Of a DNA stretch of 64,000 nt, positions 9,298 through 18,741 are shown in pieces. The number at the start of each line of letters is the position of its first letter. Within the stretch, counting starts at the first letter, position 1. The stretch spans positions 1-64,000 of the forward strand of contig NZ_JPWA01000002.1 in the NCBI RefSeq assembly GCF_003326475.1, written 5' to 3'. The notes under the pieces are model-generated. The model was not told the origin of the DNA and did no database searches. It was given only the letters and a program-made list of their open reading frames with translations. This DNA is from Thalassospira xianhensis MCCC 1A02616. GTDB lineage: Bacteria; Pseudomonadota; Alphaproteobacteria; Rhodospirillales; Thalassospiraceae. The position numbers and the translations under genes were made by a program.

Positions 9298-10019
9298 ATC
9301 GCGGCCTCCGCGCTTTTGCCTTGATTCATGTCGGGTGACAGGCTTTCGCGGGTATCTTCTTCATCATCCTGTTCGACCAGCCATTCCATCATCGGGATGG
9401 CAAACTGATCAAGGTCAAGGATGGTCGGGGCAGCGATATCGAGATCGACATGGGTCGAATAAATCACGATGCCGCCGCGTGCCCGGAATTCGGCGATCAG
9501 GCGGGCCAGTTCAGCACAGCTTTCACGATCAAGGCCAACGGTCGGTTCATCAAGCAGCCACAGGTCGCTTTGACCCAGCAAAATACGGGCAAGGGCGGTG
9601 CGGCGTTTTTGACCGCTTGAAAGATATCGCCCGGCGGTTTTGCCAAGATGATGAATATCAAGGGCGCGAAGGGCCTGATCTATTTCGGCATCAATATCGG
9701 AAATGCCGCGCAATTCGGCCCAAAGGCGCAGATTGTCACGAACACTCAAAACCGGTTTGATGGCATCCTGATGACCCAAATAATGCAGGCGGGCGCGATG
9801 GGCGATTTTATCATCGGCGATATCATCGCCCTGCCAGCGGATGGTGCCGCGGCGCGGGGCCATGAGGCCCGCCATCAGGCGCAGCAGGCTTGATTTTCCT
9901 GCACCATTGCGACCGCGCAGCATGACGGCATCGCCGGTATTGGCGTTAAAGGAAAGATCGCCAAAGACCAGACGTTCGCCACGCAGACAGGTCAGATCAG
10001 AACCGGTAAAAACTGTCAT
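9294..10019 (-). CDS. ccmA: Haem exporter ATPase CcmA
   Basis: ABC ATPase whose hydrolysis drives release of holo-CcmE from CcmC/D. Walker A is GRNGAGKSS (about residues 38-46), the signature is LSSGQKRRTALARI, Walker B is LWLLDEP, and the H-loop is STHVD. At 241 residues it carries an acidic C-terminal extension of roughly 35 residues (EQDDEEDTRES region) not needed for the fold. First gene of the ccm operon; its promoter should lie in 10020-10145, where I see no convincing -35/-10 pair. Confidence 0.94.
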   Translation of the reverse strand: MTVFTGSDLTCLRGERLVFGDLSFNANTGDAVMLRGRNGAGKSSLLRLMAGLMAPRRGTIRWQGDDIADDKIAHRARLHYLGHQDAIKPVLSVRDNLRLWAELRGISDIDAEIDQALRALDIHHLGKTAGRYLSSGQKRRTALARILLGQSDLWLLDEPTVGLDRESCAELARLIAEFRARGGIVIYSTHVDLDIAAPTILDLDQFAIPMMEWLVEQDDEEDTRESLSPDMNQGKSAEAAI

Positions 10020-10145
10020 CTAACTCGTTTGACTGTCGGAATTCATGCCGGATGCGCTTTTTCTATAACGCGCCCGGCGTTATTAATCATGCTTTATCCG
10101 ACATTGGATGTGATGACATTGTTTCAAATCAATCCAAAGAAACGC

Positions 10146-10183
10146 CAAACGCCGCAGCGATCAAAAATCGGCTGCGGCGTTTG
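10146..10183 (-). terminator. Hairpin terminator after the DUF1223 gene
   Basis: Perfect 13-bp inverted repeat CAAACGCCGCAGC (10146-10158) / GCTGCGGCGTTTG (10171-10183) with a 12-nt loop that can itself pair GAT/ATC. It lies 17 nt after the stop of the minus-strand gene at 10200 and separates it from ccmA. The U-tract on the minus strand is weak (GGCGTTTCTTTGG). Confidence 0.65.
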
Positions 10184-10199
10184 CGGAGGGATAGGTTAA

Positions 10200-10943
10200 T
10201 CAGAAGCGGATGACGGAGGCACTTCGAACCGGGCCGCCGCGGCCTTCCTGAACAAGGATCGCAACACCGCCATCGCAAGACTGGCTCAGGGTGAAATCGA
10301 GTTCGCGCTGCTGCCCGTCCCACTGACCAAGATCGATCATTTCGCGCACGACATTGGCATGGACCAGACGCCGACCGGCATTTTCACCAGACCGGACATC
10401 GCGTTCCTGTTCGCGATCAAAGCCGATCAGCCAAAGCTGATAGGATTGGCCGGCGGGCGGGGTATTGACCATGCCGAGTTTCAATTTACCGCTGGCGGGG
10501 GCTGCGCGATCATCCGATTGCAGGGCCAGTTCTGCCCATTCCCGAAGCGGGGTCGTTTCATCGCTGGTGGTGACGATTCGGTTTTTGGCGGTGGCCCGGA
10601 CGACATGATCACCGTTGATCACGACCTGCGGGGTATAGACATAACGTTCGCGCATGCGACCGGCATAATCGCGTTGCCGTTCCGTATTGGCGGCACTGGA
10701 GAACGGATCTTCCCAGCCAAGATAGTTCCAGTAATCGACATGGAAAGACAGCGCGAGAAGGTCGCTACGTTCCTGATTCAATTCGTAAAGGACGCGATCT
10801 GCCGGGGGGCAGGAATTGCATCCTTCGGATGTGTAAAGCTCGATCACGGCGCGGGGTGAGGTGGATTCGGCAGCATACGCCGTCGAAAAACCACCCAAAT
10901 ACGCGGTTGCAAGCATGATGATAAGGGGGCGAAGCTGTTTCAT
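10200..10943 (-). CDS. Secreted DUF1223 family thioredoxin-like protein
   Basis: Exported protein of the DUF1223 family, widespread in alphaproteobacteria and of unknown biochemical role. A signal peptide (LRPLIIMLATAYLGGFSTAYA) follows the ATG at 10943; a longer frame upstream adds a non-signal N-terminus and was not used. The mature part starts with the family hallmark ELYTSEGCNSCPPADRVL, a CxxC site in a thioredoxin-like beta-alpha unit, followed by FHVDYWNYLGWEDPF and the TPQVVINGDH strand, which resembles the cis-Pro region of thioredoxins. 247 residues, normal length. A redox role is inferred from the fold. Confidence 0.85.
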   Translation of the reverse strand: MKQLRPLIIMLATAYLGGFSTAYAAESTSPRAVIELYTSEGCNSCPPADRVLYELNQERSDLLALSFHVDYWNYLGWEDPFSSAANTERQRDYAGRMRERYVYTPQVVINGDHVVRATAKNRIVTTSDETTPLREWAELALQSDDRAAPASGKLKLGMVNTPPAGQSYQLWLIGFDREQERDVRSGENAGRRLVHANVVREMIDLGQWDGQQRELDFTLSQSCDGGVAILVQEGRGGPVRSASVIRF

Positions 10944-11224
10944 GGCTTGATGATGCCCCAAAATGCATATCAACCACCAATCACAAGGCGTTGAAAGGTC
11001 CGTATGCGCCAAAACGACCGATTTTTGCGTGAAATCCGGGAATTTAGACAGGAGATTTCGGAAGATTGGTGTTATTAGCTCCGGTCAATTCCGAAAGGGG
11101 GCATAAGGTCTTCACGGAATGCGTGAGGTGAAATCACCTTTGCGTTTATACAGAAAAATGAGGAACAGGCACTGCGGTGGGAGCGACTTTCCGTGGATGC
11201 CGGTCCAAGAAAGGTTTGCAGGCA
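10944..11224 (+). other. Divergent intergenic region and leader of the NSS transporter gene
   Basis: 281 nt between the divergent DUF1223 and transporter genes. It holds a stem-loop near 11124-11150 built on AGGTG-aaat-CACCT and extended outward by GUGC/GCGU pairings. I looked for the glycine riboswitch core often found before transporters and did not find its conserved segments. No confident promoter is assigned. Confidence 0.35.
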
Positions 11225-12562
11225 ATGATTAAACGAGAGCATTGGGGTTCACGCCTCGGCTTTATCCTGGCGGCTGCCGGGTCGGCCGTGGGGCTGGGCA
11301 ACATCTGGAAGTTTCCCTATATGGCGGGCGAGAATGGCGGTGGTGCCTTCTTGCTGATTTATCTGGCGCTGGTTTTCACCATTGGTCTGTCGGTCATGCT
11401 GGCTGAAATGGTCATTGGCCGGATGACGGCAAAGAACGCCATTGGGGCGTTTGCGAAACTCAAGGGCGGTGCATGGCCGCTGGTGGGGCTTTGTGGTGTT
11501 GCGGCTGCCTTTATCATCCTGTCATTTTACAGTGTCGTCGCTGGCTGGACGATTTCCTATATGGTCAAATCGATCACCGGGGCGCTGGCGATTGAAGATC
11601 CGGCTGCATTGGGCAGTGTCTTTGGCGGGTTCATTTCCGATCCGGTTTCGCCGCTGATCTATCATGCGATTTTCATGGCTTTGACGGTTTTTGTCGTCCT
11701 GGCGGGTGTTGGTTCGGGTATTGAACGTGCGTCCAAGATTTTGATGCCGGCCCTGTTTGCGCTGTTGCTGATCCTGATCGTGCGTTCGGTCACGCTTCCG
11801 GGGGCAGGCGAGGGTATTGCCTTCCTGCTGTCGCCGGACTTCTCGAAAGTCACCTGGGCAACGGTATCGGAAGCATTGTCGCAGGCGTTCTTCTCGCTCT
11901 CGCTTGGGATGGGGGCGATGATTACCTATGGCTCTTATCTGAGCAAAAAGGAAAATATCGCAAGTTCGGCCGGGTGGGTGACGCTGCTTGATACGTCGGT
12001 TGCAGTCATGGCCGGTCTTCTGATCCTGCCTGCGGTGTTTGCATTCGGCTTTGATCCAAGTGCCGGTCCGGGTCTGACCTTTATCACCCTGCCAGCAGTG
12101 TTTGCGCATATGCCGATGGGGTCGGTCTTTGCGTTCATGTTCTTCCTGCTGCTGGGTATTGCAGCACTGACATCAGCGGTTTCGATCCTTGAGGTGGTTG
12201 TCGCCTATTTCGTCGATGATCGCGGCATCAGCCGCAAATGGGCATCAATCGTGGTTGGTGTGATCATCTTCCTGCTGGGTATTCCGTCGTCGCTGTCGCT
12301 TGGCATCATGGGCGAGTTCACCATCTTTGGCCTCGGCTTCTTTGATCTGATGGATTACATCAGCTCGAAATTGCTGCTGCCGATTGGTGGTCTGTTCATC
12401 TCGCTGTTTGTTGGCTGGGTTGTATGGGACAAAGCCAAGGAAGACATCGCCGCCCATAATGGCGTGGTGCCGGGCTGGATCAATGCCTGGGGCATTATCG
12501 TGAAGTTCATCGCACCGCTTGCGATTGCCTTCATTCTGCTGAAGGGACTTGGCGTGCTTTAG
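11225..12562 (+). CDS. Sodium-dependent transporter of the NSS (SNF) family
   Basis: Na+-coupled uptake of an amino acid or similar small solute across the inner membrane. The N-terminus has the family signature REHWGSRLGFILAAAGSAVGLGNIWKFPY, which forms the Na+ and substrate sites of TM1, followed by GGGAFLLIY in TM2. About 11-12 helices are visible in 445 residues, the usual size for the bacterial 11/12-TM NSS group. The ATG at 11225 is chosen because the longer frame adds a hydrophilic, unconserved stretch. Substrate cannot be read from sequence. A strong terminator follows directly. Confidence 0.92.
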   Translation: MIKREHWGSRLGFILAAAGSAVGLGNIWKFPYMAGENGGGAFLLIYLALVFTIGLSVMLAEMVIGRMTAKNAIGAFAKLKGGAWPLVGLCGVAAAFIILSFYSVVAGWTISYMVKSITGALAIEDPAALGSVFGGFISDPVSPLIYHAIFMALTVFVVLAGVGSGIERASKILMPALFALLLILIVRSVTLPGAGEGIAFLLSPDFSKVTWATVSEALSQAFFSLSLGMGAMITYGSYLSKKENIASSAGWVTLLDTSVAVMAGLLILPAVFAFGFDPSAGPGLTFITLPAVFAHMPMGSVFAFMFFLLLGIAALTSAVSILEVVVAYFVDDRGISRKWASIVVGVIIFLLGIPSSLSLGIMGEFTIFGLGFFDLMDYISSKLLLPIGGLFISLFVGWVVWDKAKEDIAAHNGVVPGWINAWGIIVKFIAPLAIAFILLKGLGVL

Positions 12563-12590
12563 GCCGCCGGTTCAAATCGGTTGAAATGCG

Positions 12591-12619
12591 AAGGGCGGGG
12601 AAATTCCCCGCCCTTTTTT
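12591..12619 (+). terminator. Rho-independent terminator after the NSS transporter
   Basis: Stem AAGGGCGGGG / CCCCGCCCTT with an AAATT loop, followed by TTTT. Well placed 28 nt after the stop. The minus-strand reading lacks a U-tract, so it serves the plus-strand gene. Confidence 0.93.
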
Positions 12620-12626
12620 GTCTGGT

Positions 12627-15191
12627 TCAGGAAGCTTCGGCCGTTCTTTGCTGTGACAGGTCGAAAATGTCATCGGCACTCATCGGTTTTCCCATGAGGT
12701 AGCCCTGAATGTAGTCACACCCGGCATCGCGCAGCAGGGTGAGCTGGGCATTGGTTTCGACACCTTCGGCGACACATTTTTTGCGCAGGTTCTGCGCCAT
12801 GTTCAGGATCGTGATCGCAAGGGCGCTGCCTTCACGCCCCTGATTGATGTCGCTTACAAAGCTGCGATCCATCTTGATCGTGTCAAACGGCAGTTTGCGC
12901 AGGTAGCTGAGACTGGAAAAGCCGGTGCCGAAATCATCCAATGCTATTTTAACGCCAAGATCGCGAATGCGTTGCAGATTGGCACGCATTTCTTCGATAT
13001 TCTGCATGAACAGGCTTTCGGTGATTTCGATTTCCAGCCGGTCTGCCGCCATGCCCTTTTCGACCAGAATGGTTCTGATCTGTTCAGCAAGATCGATGGT
13101 GCCATAGAATTGCTGGACCGAGACATTCACCGCCATGGTGATGTTGTGCAGTCCCTTTTCACGCCATGCGACCGCCTGTCGGCAGGCGTGGCGCAATACC
13201 CAGCGCCCCAATTCCCCGATCACGCCCATTTCCTCGGCCACCGGAACAAAGACCGAGGGGGAGATCGCCCCGCGTTGCGGATGGTTCCAGCGCAACAGGG
13301 CCTCGACCCCGTGCAGGTTGCCGGTACGGGCTTCGAATTGCGGCTGATAGACCAGATGGAATTCATCCCGATCCAGTGCCTGACGCAGGGCACTTTCAAG
13401 GGCAAGGTCGGCGTCGCCGCGCGAATGGCTGGCGCGGTTATAGCGGCTGAACCGGTTTCGGCCCTGTTCCTTGGAATGCATCATCGCAATTTCGGCATTG
13501 CGCAGCAAATTGGCTGTATCATTGGCATCATGCGGGAAGGACGCGATGCCGATACTGGCCGAAATATAGATTTCCTGACCTTTTCTGGTGCGGTGGGGCT
13601 GGTTCAGGGCACGCAACAGATCATCGGCCAGTGCGGCATCGTCATCGGCGGAAGTTCCCCCCGAAAGCAGAATGGCATATTCATCCGCACCGACACGTGC
13701 CAGAACGCCACCCTGATCCAGACGACGGTGCAGGCGGCGGGCAACTTCGACCAGAACATCGTCGCCGTCGCCATGGCCGAGTGTGTTGTTCACGCGCTGG
13801 AAATTATCGATATCAAGCAACAGGATCGTCAGGCGGGTTCCCTTGCGCCGGGATTCACCGATGCCATGTGCCAGCAGTTCAAGGAAACGGCGGCGATTGG
13901 GGTAGCCGGTCAGTTCGTCAATATGGGCAAGCCGCAGGATATCTTCGCGGTTTTTCTTGCGTTCGCTGATATCGGTAAAGATCGACGCATACTGGCTGAT
14001 CTGGCCATCCGCATCGCGGATTGCGATGATGGAAAGCCATTCGGGATAAATCTCGCCGGATTTGCGGCGGTTCCAGATTTCGCCTTCCCATTTGCCCTGC
14101 CGCGCGATATCGCGCCACATCGCGGTATAAAATTCGCGGGACTGACGACCGGATTGCAGGATATTCGGGTTCTTGCCGATCACATCGCTGGCGGTGTAGC
14201 CAGTTACGCGCGTGAAGGCAGGATTGACCAGTTCGATCGTGCCGTCGGCGGCACAGACCATGATCCCGTCGGGCGAGGTTTCAATGATCTTGTCGGCCAG
14301 AAACAGCGACCGGCGCGCGGCACTCAGTTCGATATCGCGCCCTTCCATCACGGACCGGAGATGGGCGAAGTAGTCCTGTTCGATGAATTCCAGCAGATCG
14401 GCAAATGACAGAACACCGATCACGTTGCCGGCTTCATCGATGACGGCAAGATGGCGGATATGTTCGGCCAGCATCGTGTCGCGGGCATTGTTCAGGCTGG
14501 CCCTGGCGGAAATAACGCGCAGTGGACGGCTGGCGACCTTGATGGCGGGGGTTGCGTGATCGCCATTGGCCAGATTGCGCAGGATATCGCGTTCGGTGAT
14601 GATCCCGGTGTGATCGAGCATCGCGACCGGGTCGGTCGCAACCGACGGATCATAGACAATAGCGCAGTCGCATTTGGCGTCATGCATGCGGGCGCGCAGT
14701 TCCGACATCGCAATATCGCCATCGACAAAGATTGTCGTGCGGCGGATGGCGGCACCGACATCACCATCGCCAAGCTTGCGCCAGCTTCCCTGCTGACGGA
14801 TCAGATCCGACTGGCTGATGATTCCGGCAAGGCGGTTTTCCTCGTCCACGGTGACCAGATGGCGGACATGGCGTTCGCGCATGCGGATGATCGCTGCCTC
14901 GGGCGTGGCGTGGACGGAAATGCTGTGAACCGGGGCCGACATCCATTTTGATATCGGCTCGTTCAGGGTGGCTTCGCAGTCGGCCGGCAGGGACAGGCAG
15001 TCCTTTTCCGTCCAGATTCCGACCGGCAGGTGATCCCTGGTGACAATGATGGAGCTGCAATTGGCTTCGCGCATCCTGTCGATGGCCTGACCAATGGCGG
15101 TTTCCGGCCCGCATCGCAACACAATGCCGGGGGAAATCGTACCTACGGTCAGGTGGGTGGTCTGGCCATCCGAAAAACTGGGGCGCGTCAT
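12627..15191 (-). CDS. CBS-CBS-PAS-GGDEF-EAL cyclic-di-GMP signalling protein
   Basis: Cytosolic 854-residue protein with no membrane segment. Order: CBS pair (about 12-135), second CBS pair (about 150-270), PAS domain (about 295-410, with ELVNPAFTRVTGYTASDVIGKNP), GGDEF (about 420-575) and EAL (about 590-840). The diguanylate cyclase signature is degenerate: GADEY (501-505) instead of GGDEF, and no RxxD inhibitory site stands at the usual distance. The EAL motif EALLRW and the downstream DDFGTGFSSL loop with metal-binding acids are intact. I infer a phosphodiesterase tuned by adenine nucleotides through CBS and by a PAS ligand, with the GGDEF domain as regulator. Likely a single transcription unit. 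Confidence 0.93.
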   Translation of the reverse strand: MTRPSFSDGQTTHLTVGTISPGIVLRCGPETAIGQAIDRMREANCSSIIVTRDHLPVGIWTEKDCLSLPADCEATLNEPISKWMSAPVHSISVHATPEAAIIRMRERHVRHLVTVDEENRLAGIISQSDLIRQQGSWRKLGDGDVGAAIRRTTIFVDGDIAMSELRARMHDAKCDCAIVYDPSVATDPVAMLDHTGIITERDILRNLANGDHATPAIKVASRPLRVISARASLNNARDTMLAEHIRHLAVIDEAGNVIGVLSFADLLEFIEQDYFAHLRSVMEGRDIELSAARRSLFLADKIIETSPDGIMVCAADGTIELVNPAFTRVTGYTASDVIGKNPNILQSGRQSREFYTAMWRDIARQGKWEGEIWNRRKSGEIYPEWLSIIAIRDADGQISQYASIFTDISERKKNREDILRLAHIDELTGYPNRRRFLELLAHGIGESRRKGTRLTILLLDIDNFQRVNNTLGHGDGDDVLVEVARRLHRRLDQGGVLARVGADEYAILLSGGTSADDDAALADDLLRALNQPHRTRKGQEIYISASIGIASFPHDANDTANLLRNAEIAMMHSKEQGRNRFSRYNRASHSRGDADLALESALRQALDRDEFHLVYQPQFEARTGNLHGVEALLRWNHPQRGAISPSVFVPVAEEMGVIGELGRWVLRHACRQAVAWREKGLHNITMAVNVSVQQFYGTIDLAEQIRTILVEKGMAADRLEIEITESLFMQNIEEMRANLQRIRDLGVKIALDDFGTGFSSLSYLRKLPFDTIKMDRSFVSDINQGREGSALAITILNMAQNLRKKCVAEGVETNAQLTLLRDAGCDYIQGYLMGKPMSADDIFDLSQQRTAEAS

Positions 15192-15348
15192 AATAACCTG
15201 TTGCTGTCCAAATCCTGCTTGGCACCCGGTTTGCGGGCATTATTGCTCTAGCCTCATCCCTATCAAATCGTCGGGACGGCTGACTTGTTATAAATCAATG
15301 GATATATGTGGTTTGGATTTGTCGCAATTTAAAGATGCGTTCCACGCA

Positions 15349-15383
15349 AAAACACCCCCGTCGTTGACAGACGGGGGTGTTTT
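15349..15383 (-). terminator. Rho-independent terminator after aconitase
   Basis: Perfect 13-bp inverted repeat AAAACACCCCCGT (15349-15361) / ACGGGGGTGTTTT (15371-15383), 9-nt loop, U-rich on both strands and thus potentially bidirectional. It stands 32 nt after the acnA stop and upstream of the c-di-GMP gene, insulating the two. A weaker dyad TGATTTC-aggt-GAAATCA overlaps the acnA stop codon (15400-15417). Confidence 0.92.
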
Positions 15384-15414
15384 GCATTCAGTCAGCCTTT
15401 GATTTCAGGTGAAA

Positions 15415-18102
15415 TCAGGCAGCTTTCATCATGTTACGCAGAACGAACTGCAGAATGCCGCCGTTCTGGTAGTAAAGGACTTCGTTTTCGGTATCGATAC
15501 GGCAGGTGGCAATGACCTCTTCGGTGGAGCCATCCTTGCGCGTGATACGAACCGTAACGTCCTGCATCGGGTTGATACCGTTGCCGATACCCAGAACGTC
15601 GAAGACTTCGGTGCCGTCAAGCTTGTAAGTCGCACGACCTTCACCATTCTTGAACTGCAGCGGAAGGACGCCCATGCAGACCAGGTTGGTGCGGTGGATA
15701 CGTTCGAAGCTTTCGGCCAGAACAGCTTTGACGCCAAGCAGGTTGGTGCCTTTGGCTGCCCAGTCACGGGACGAACCGGTGCCGTATTCCTTACCTGCGA
15801 TGACAACCAGCGGGGTGCCTTCGGCCTGGTAACGCATGGCAACATCATAGACCCAGCCCTGTTCGCCAGAGGGGTAATGAACCGAAACACCGCCTTCGGT
15901 GCCCGGTGCCATTTCGTTACGGATACGGATGTTGGCAAAGGTGCCGCGCATCATGACTTCGTGGTTCCCGCGGCGTGCGCCATAGGAGTTGAAGTCGCGA
16001 ACCGCAACGCCGTGCGCCTTGAGGTATTCACCTGCCGGGCTTTCTTCCTTGATCGAACCGGCCGGAGAAATGTGGTCGGTGGTCACGGAGTCAGCAAGGA
16101 TCAGGAGCGGACGTGCACCATGAACTTCCGAGAAATCACCCGGTTCTTTCGCCATGTTGACGAAGTAGGGCGGGTTCTGGACGTAGGTCGATTTGCCATC
16201 CCAATCGAAGGTTTCGCCTTCGGTGACTTCGATTTCCTGCCACGGTTTCGGGCCGGCAAAGATGTTGTCGTAACGATCCTTGTACATCGAAGCAGAGATC
16301 GAGGACGCGATGGTGTCCGCGATTTCCTTGTTGGTCGGCCAGATGTCTTTCATGAAGACGTCTTTGCCATTCTTGTCGGTACCGATCGGGTCTTTGTTCA
16401 GATCGACCTTCAGGTTACCGGCAAGGGCATAGGCAACAACCAGCGGCGGGGAGGCAAGATAGTTTGCCTTGACCTGCGGGCTGATGCGGCCTTCGAAGTT
16501 ACGGTTGCCCGAGAGAACGGCGGTGACGAGCATGTCGTTACCGTCGATTGCCTCGATGATCGGATCTGCCAGCGGACCGGAGTTACCGATACAGGTGGTG
16601 CAACCGAAACCGGCAACGTTAAAGCCAAGCTTGTCGAGATAAGTCTGAAGGCCGGCTTTTTCGAGATAGTCGGCAACAACCAGCGAGCCCGGTGCAAGCG
16701 AGGTTTTCACCCACGGTTTGCTTTTAAGGCCGAGTTCAACCGCTTTTTTCGCCAGCAGGCCGGCTGCGATCAGCACGCTCGGGTTCGAGGTGTTGGTGCA
16801 GGACGTGATGGCGGCAATAACGACGTTACCGTCTTTCATTGCGAAGTTTTCGTTCGAAACCGGAACAGAACGATCCGCATCAACACCCGGTGCCATGTCG
16901 GCAAAGGTTTTGGTGAAGCTTGAAACGGCATCTTTGAGCAGAACGCGGTCCTGCGGACGTTTCGGACCGGACAGGGCCGGTTCAACGGTCGAGATGTCGA
17001 GTTCAAGGGTCGAGGTATATTCGGCTTCGAAGCTCGGGTCGCGCCACATGCCCTGTTCTTTGGCATATGCTTCGACCAGTGCGATCTGTTCTTCGGAACG
17101 GCCGGTGTTACGCATGTAGTTCAGCGTTTCATCGTCGATCGGGAAGAAGCCACAGGTAGCGCCGTATTCCGGTGCCATGTTACCGATGGTCGCACGATCC
17201 GGCAGGCTCATATGGTCAAGCGCGTCGCCATAGAATTCGACGAACTTGCCAACAACGCCCTTCTCGCGGAGCATCTGAACGACGCGCAGCACGAGGTCGG
17301 TTGCGGTGATGCCTTCTTTCATCGAGCCGGTCAGTTTGAAACCGACGACTTCGGGGATCAGCATCGAGATCGGCTGACCGAGCATTGCTGCTTCGGCTTC
17401 GAGGCCACCAACACCCCAGCCCAGGACGGCAAGGCCGTTGACCATGGTGGTGTGGGAATCGGTACCAACCAGCGTATCGGGATAGGCAACGGTTTTGCCG
17501 TTGTCATCCTTGCCAGTCCAGACGACCTTGGCGAGATGTTCGACGTTCACCTGGTGGCAGATGCCAGCGCCCGGCGGAACGATGCGGAAATTGTTGAACG
17601 CATTCTGGCCCCAGCGCAGGAACTCGTAGCGTTCGCCGTTACGTTCGAACTCGACTTCCATGTTTTTGTCGAGGGCGTCGTCGGTGCCGAAGAAGTCGAT
17701 CATGACCGAGTGGTCAATGACGAGGTCAACCGGTGAAAGCGGGTTCACTTTCTGGGCGTCGCCGCCCATCTTGACGACGGCATCGCGCATCGCGGCAAGG
17801 TCAACAACGGCGGGAACGCCGGTGAAGTCCTGCATCAGGACGCGGGCCGGACGATAGTTGATCTCGTGAGAGCTCGAACGGGACTTGAGCCACGCGACAA
17901 CAGCTTTGACATCGTCGGTTTTAACAGTGAAATCGTCTTCGTAGCGCAGAAGGTTTTCCAGAACGACCTTCAGCGTAAACGGAAGTTTAGAAACGTCGCC
18001 GATTTTTTCGGAAGCAACTTTAAGGCTGTAATAGTCGTAGGATTTATCCCCGACTTTCAGCGTGCGGCGCGTTTGCAGGTTGTCTTTGCCACAAATGGAC
18101 AT
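15415..18102 (-). CDS. acnA: Aconitate hydratase A
   Basis: TCA-cycle enzyme interconverting citrate and isocitrate through a [4Fe-4S] cluster. The 895-residue length and domain order match AcnA/IRP1-type aconitases rather than AcnB. Cluster ligands are visible in [12 protein letters not shown] and [13 protein letters not shown]. Other landmarks are [32 protein letters not shown]-like [11 protein letters not shown] and the C-terminal [10 protein letters not shown]. The ATG at 18102 has an excellent ribosome site (GAGGAGGG, 6 nt upstream); the frame extends 15 codons further up but without such a site. Two palindromes lie just upstream (see regulatory entries). Confidence 0.96.
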   Translation of the reverse strand: MSICGKDNLQTRRTLKVGDKSYDYYSLKVASEKIGDVSKLPFTLKVVLENLLRYEDDFTVKTDDVKAVVAWLKSRSSSHEINYRPARVLMQDFTGVPAVVDLAAMRDAVVKMGGDAQKVNPLSPVDLVIDHSVMIDFFGTDDALDKNMEVEFERNGERYEFLRWGQNAFNNFRIVPPGAGICHQVNVEHLAKVVWTGKDDNGKTVAYPDTLVGTDSHTTMVNGLAVLGWGVGGLEAEAAMLGQPISMLIPEVVGFKLTGSMKEGITATDLVLRVVQMLREKGVVGKFVEFYGDALDHMSLPDRATIGNMAPEYGATCGFFPIDDETLNYMRNTGRSEEQIALVEAYAKEQGMWRDPSFEAEYTSTLELDISTVEPALSGPKRPQDRVLLKDAVSSFTKTFADMAPGVDADRSVPVSNENFAMKDGNVVIAAITSCTNTSNPSVLIAAGLLAKKAVELGLKSKPWVKTSLAPGSLVVADYLEKAGLQTYLDKLGFNVAGFGCTTCIGNSGPLADPIIEAIDGNDMLVTAVLSGNRNFEGRISPQVKANYLASPPLVVAYALAGNLKVDLNKDPIGTDKNGKDVFMKDIWPTNKEIADTIASSISASMYKDRYDNIFAGPKPWQEIEVTEGETFDWDGKSTYVQNPPYFVNMAKEPGDFSEVHGARPLLILADSVTTDHISPAGSIKEESPAGEYLKAHGVAVRDFNSYGARRGNHEVMMRGTFANIRIRNEMAPGTEGGVSVHYPSGEQGWVYDVAMRYQAEGTPLVVIAGKEYGTGSSRDWAAKGTNLLGVKAVLAESFERIHRTNLVCMGVLPLQFKNGEGRATYKLDGTEVFDVLGIGNGINPMQDVTVRITRKDGSTEEVIATCRIDTENEVLYYQNGGILQFVLRNMMKAA

Positions 18103-18129
18103 CAGACCCTCCTCAAGGTGGTTAAAGGG

Positions 18130-18143
18130 CTTGTCGTGACAAG
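18130..18143 (-). promoter_or_regulatory. Palindrome in the acnA 5' leader
   Basis: CTTGTC-GT-GACAAG, a perfect 6-2-6 dyad, 28 nt upstream of the acnA start codon and upstream of its Shine-Dalgarno. Candidate repressor site; the factor is unknown. Confidence 0.4.
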
Positions 18144-18187
18144 ACACCCCGACCGTCGGAGCGCCGAGCGGTGGGCTATCTGTTTCT

Positions 18188-18203
18188 CGTGACGCGGGTC
18201 ACG
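18188..18203 (-). promoter_or_regulatory. Second palindrome upstream of acnA
   Basis: CGTGAC-GCGG-GTCACG, a perfect 6-4-6 dyad 86 nt upstream of the acnA ATG. The core GTGAC/GTCAC half site differs from the 18130 element, so two factors could be involved. Function is inferred from symmetry only. Confidence 0.35.
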
Positions 18204-18536
18204 GCTACATATGTATGTGCCCGGGGGTTACACCACAATTCCCCCCGAAAGTCCAGACCCGCAAAAGGGTCATTCTTGAAATCACTGCGATAACAATGAA
18301 TTGGTGAATGGGCAGGGCGTAATGGCAATCAGGAGTCATCTGATTCCGATGAAAAACGCCGTAAATCCACCCGGACATCGTCTGCGAGTCCACGGGATCA
18401 TCGTCCGGTTTGGAAAGACTCGAATGTAGAAGGCGACCTGTCCGATAAGGGGAGAAGCCTGTCCGAACGGCAACGAATCGGGTTGCCGCCTGATTGCGCA
18501 AGGGGGCAATTTCGGGGTTTGACAGGATGCACGTGG

Positions 18537-18571
18537 TGCAATGCGAACAGGCACCTGAATGGTGCATTGCA
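18537..18571. promoter_or_regulatory. Long-spaced dyad between acnA and the ABC operon
   Basis: TGCAATGC (18537-18544) and GCATTGCA (18564-18571) form an 8-bp inverted repeat with a 19-nt spacer that itself contains the palindrome CAGGCACCTG. It could bind a dimeric regulator on two faces or form a stem in RNA. It lies 336 nt before the ABC operon start. Confidence 0.3.
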
Positions 18572-18712
18572 ATAATTTCAGGGTTTTCCGTTTGCGGATT
18601 GTGCCGCGATGACCTTACGGAATTATAGGTGGAAATGCATTCATCAGACCAGAACGCAAAAATTGTGCAGCGCGAATTTGTGAAAAGTCTCAATCCGTTG
18701 CTGTGCAACACG

Positions 18713-18741
18713 TTGACGTGATTTGCTGAAATTGGTACTTA
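18713..18741 (+). promoter_or_regulatory. Possible promoter of the ABC importer operon
   Basis: TTGACG (18713-18718), 17-nt spacer, TACTTA (18736-18741) in an AT-rich stretch unlike its surroundings. The -35 is good and the -10 is poor, so this is a tentative call. It would give a leader of about 160 nt. Confidence 0.35.

Noticed and set aside
11040-11224. Glycine riboswitch before the NSS transporter
   Set aside because: The conserved CUCUCAGG-type and paired aptamer segments could not be found.
12972-14408. 478-codon plus-strand frame
   Set aside because: Lies entirely antisense to the GGDEF/EAL part of the signalling gene; no family features and composition typical of a reverse-frame shadow.
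15409-16923. 504-codon plus-strand frame
   Set aside because: Antisense to aconitase, whose motifs are unambiguous; the long frame is a by-product of its codon bias.
18205-18711. 168-codon minus-strand frame in the acnA/ABC intergenic region
   Set aside because: Cys/His/Arg-rich, no family features, no ribosome site, and overlaps several palindromic elements; unlikely to be a gene.
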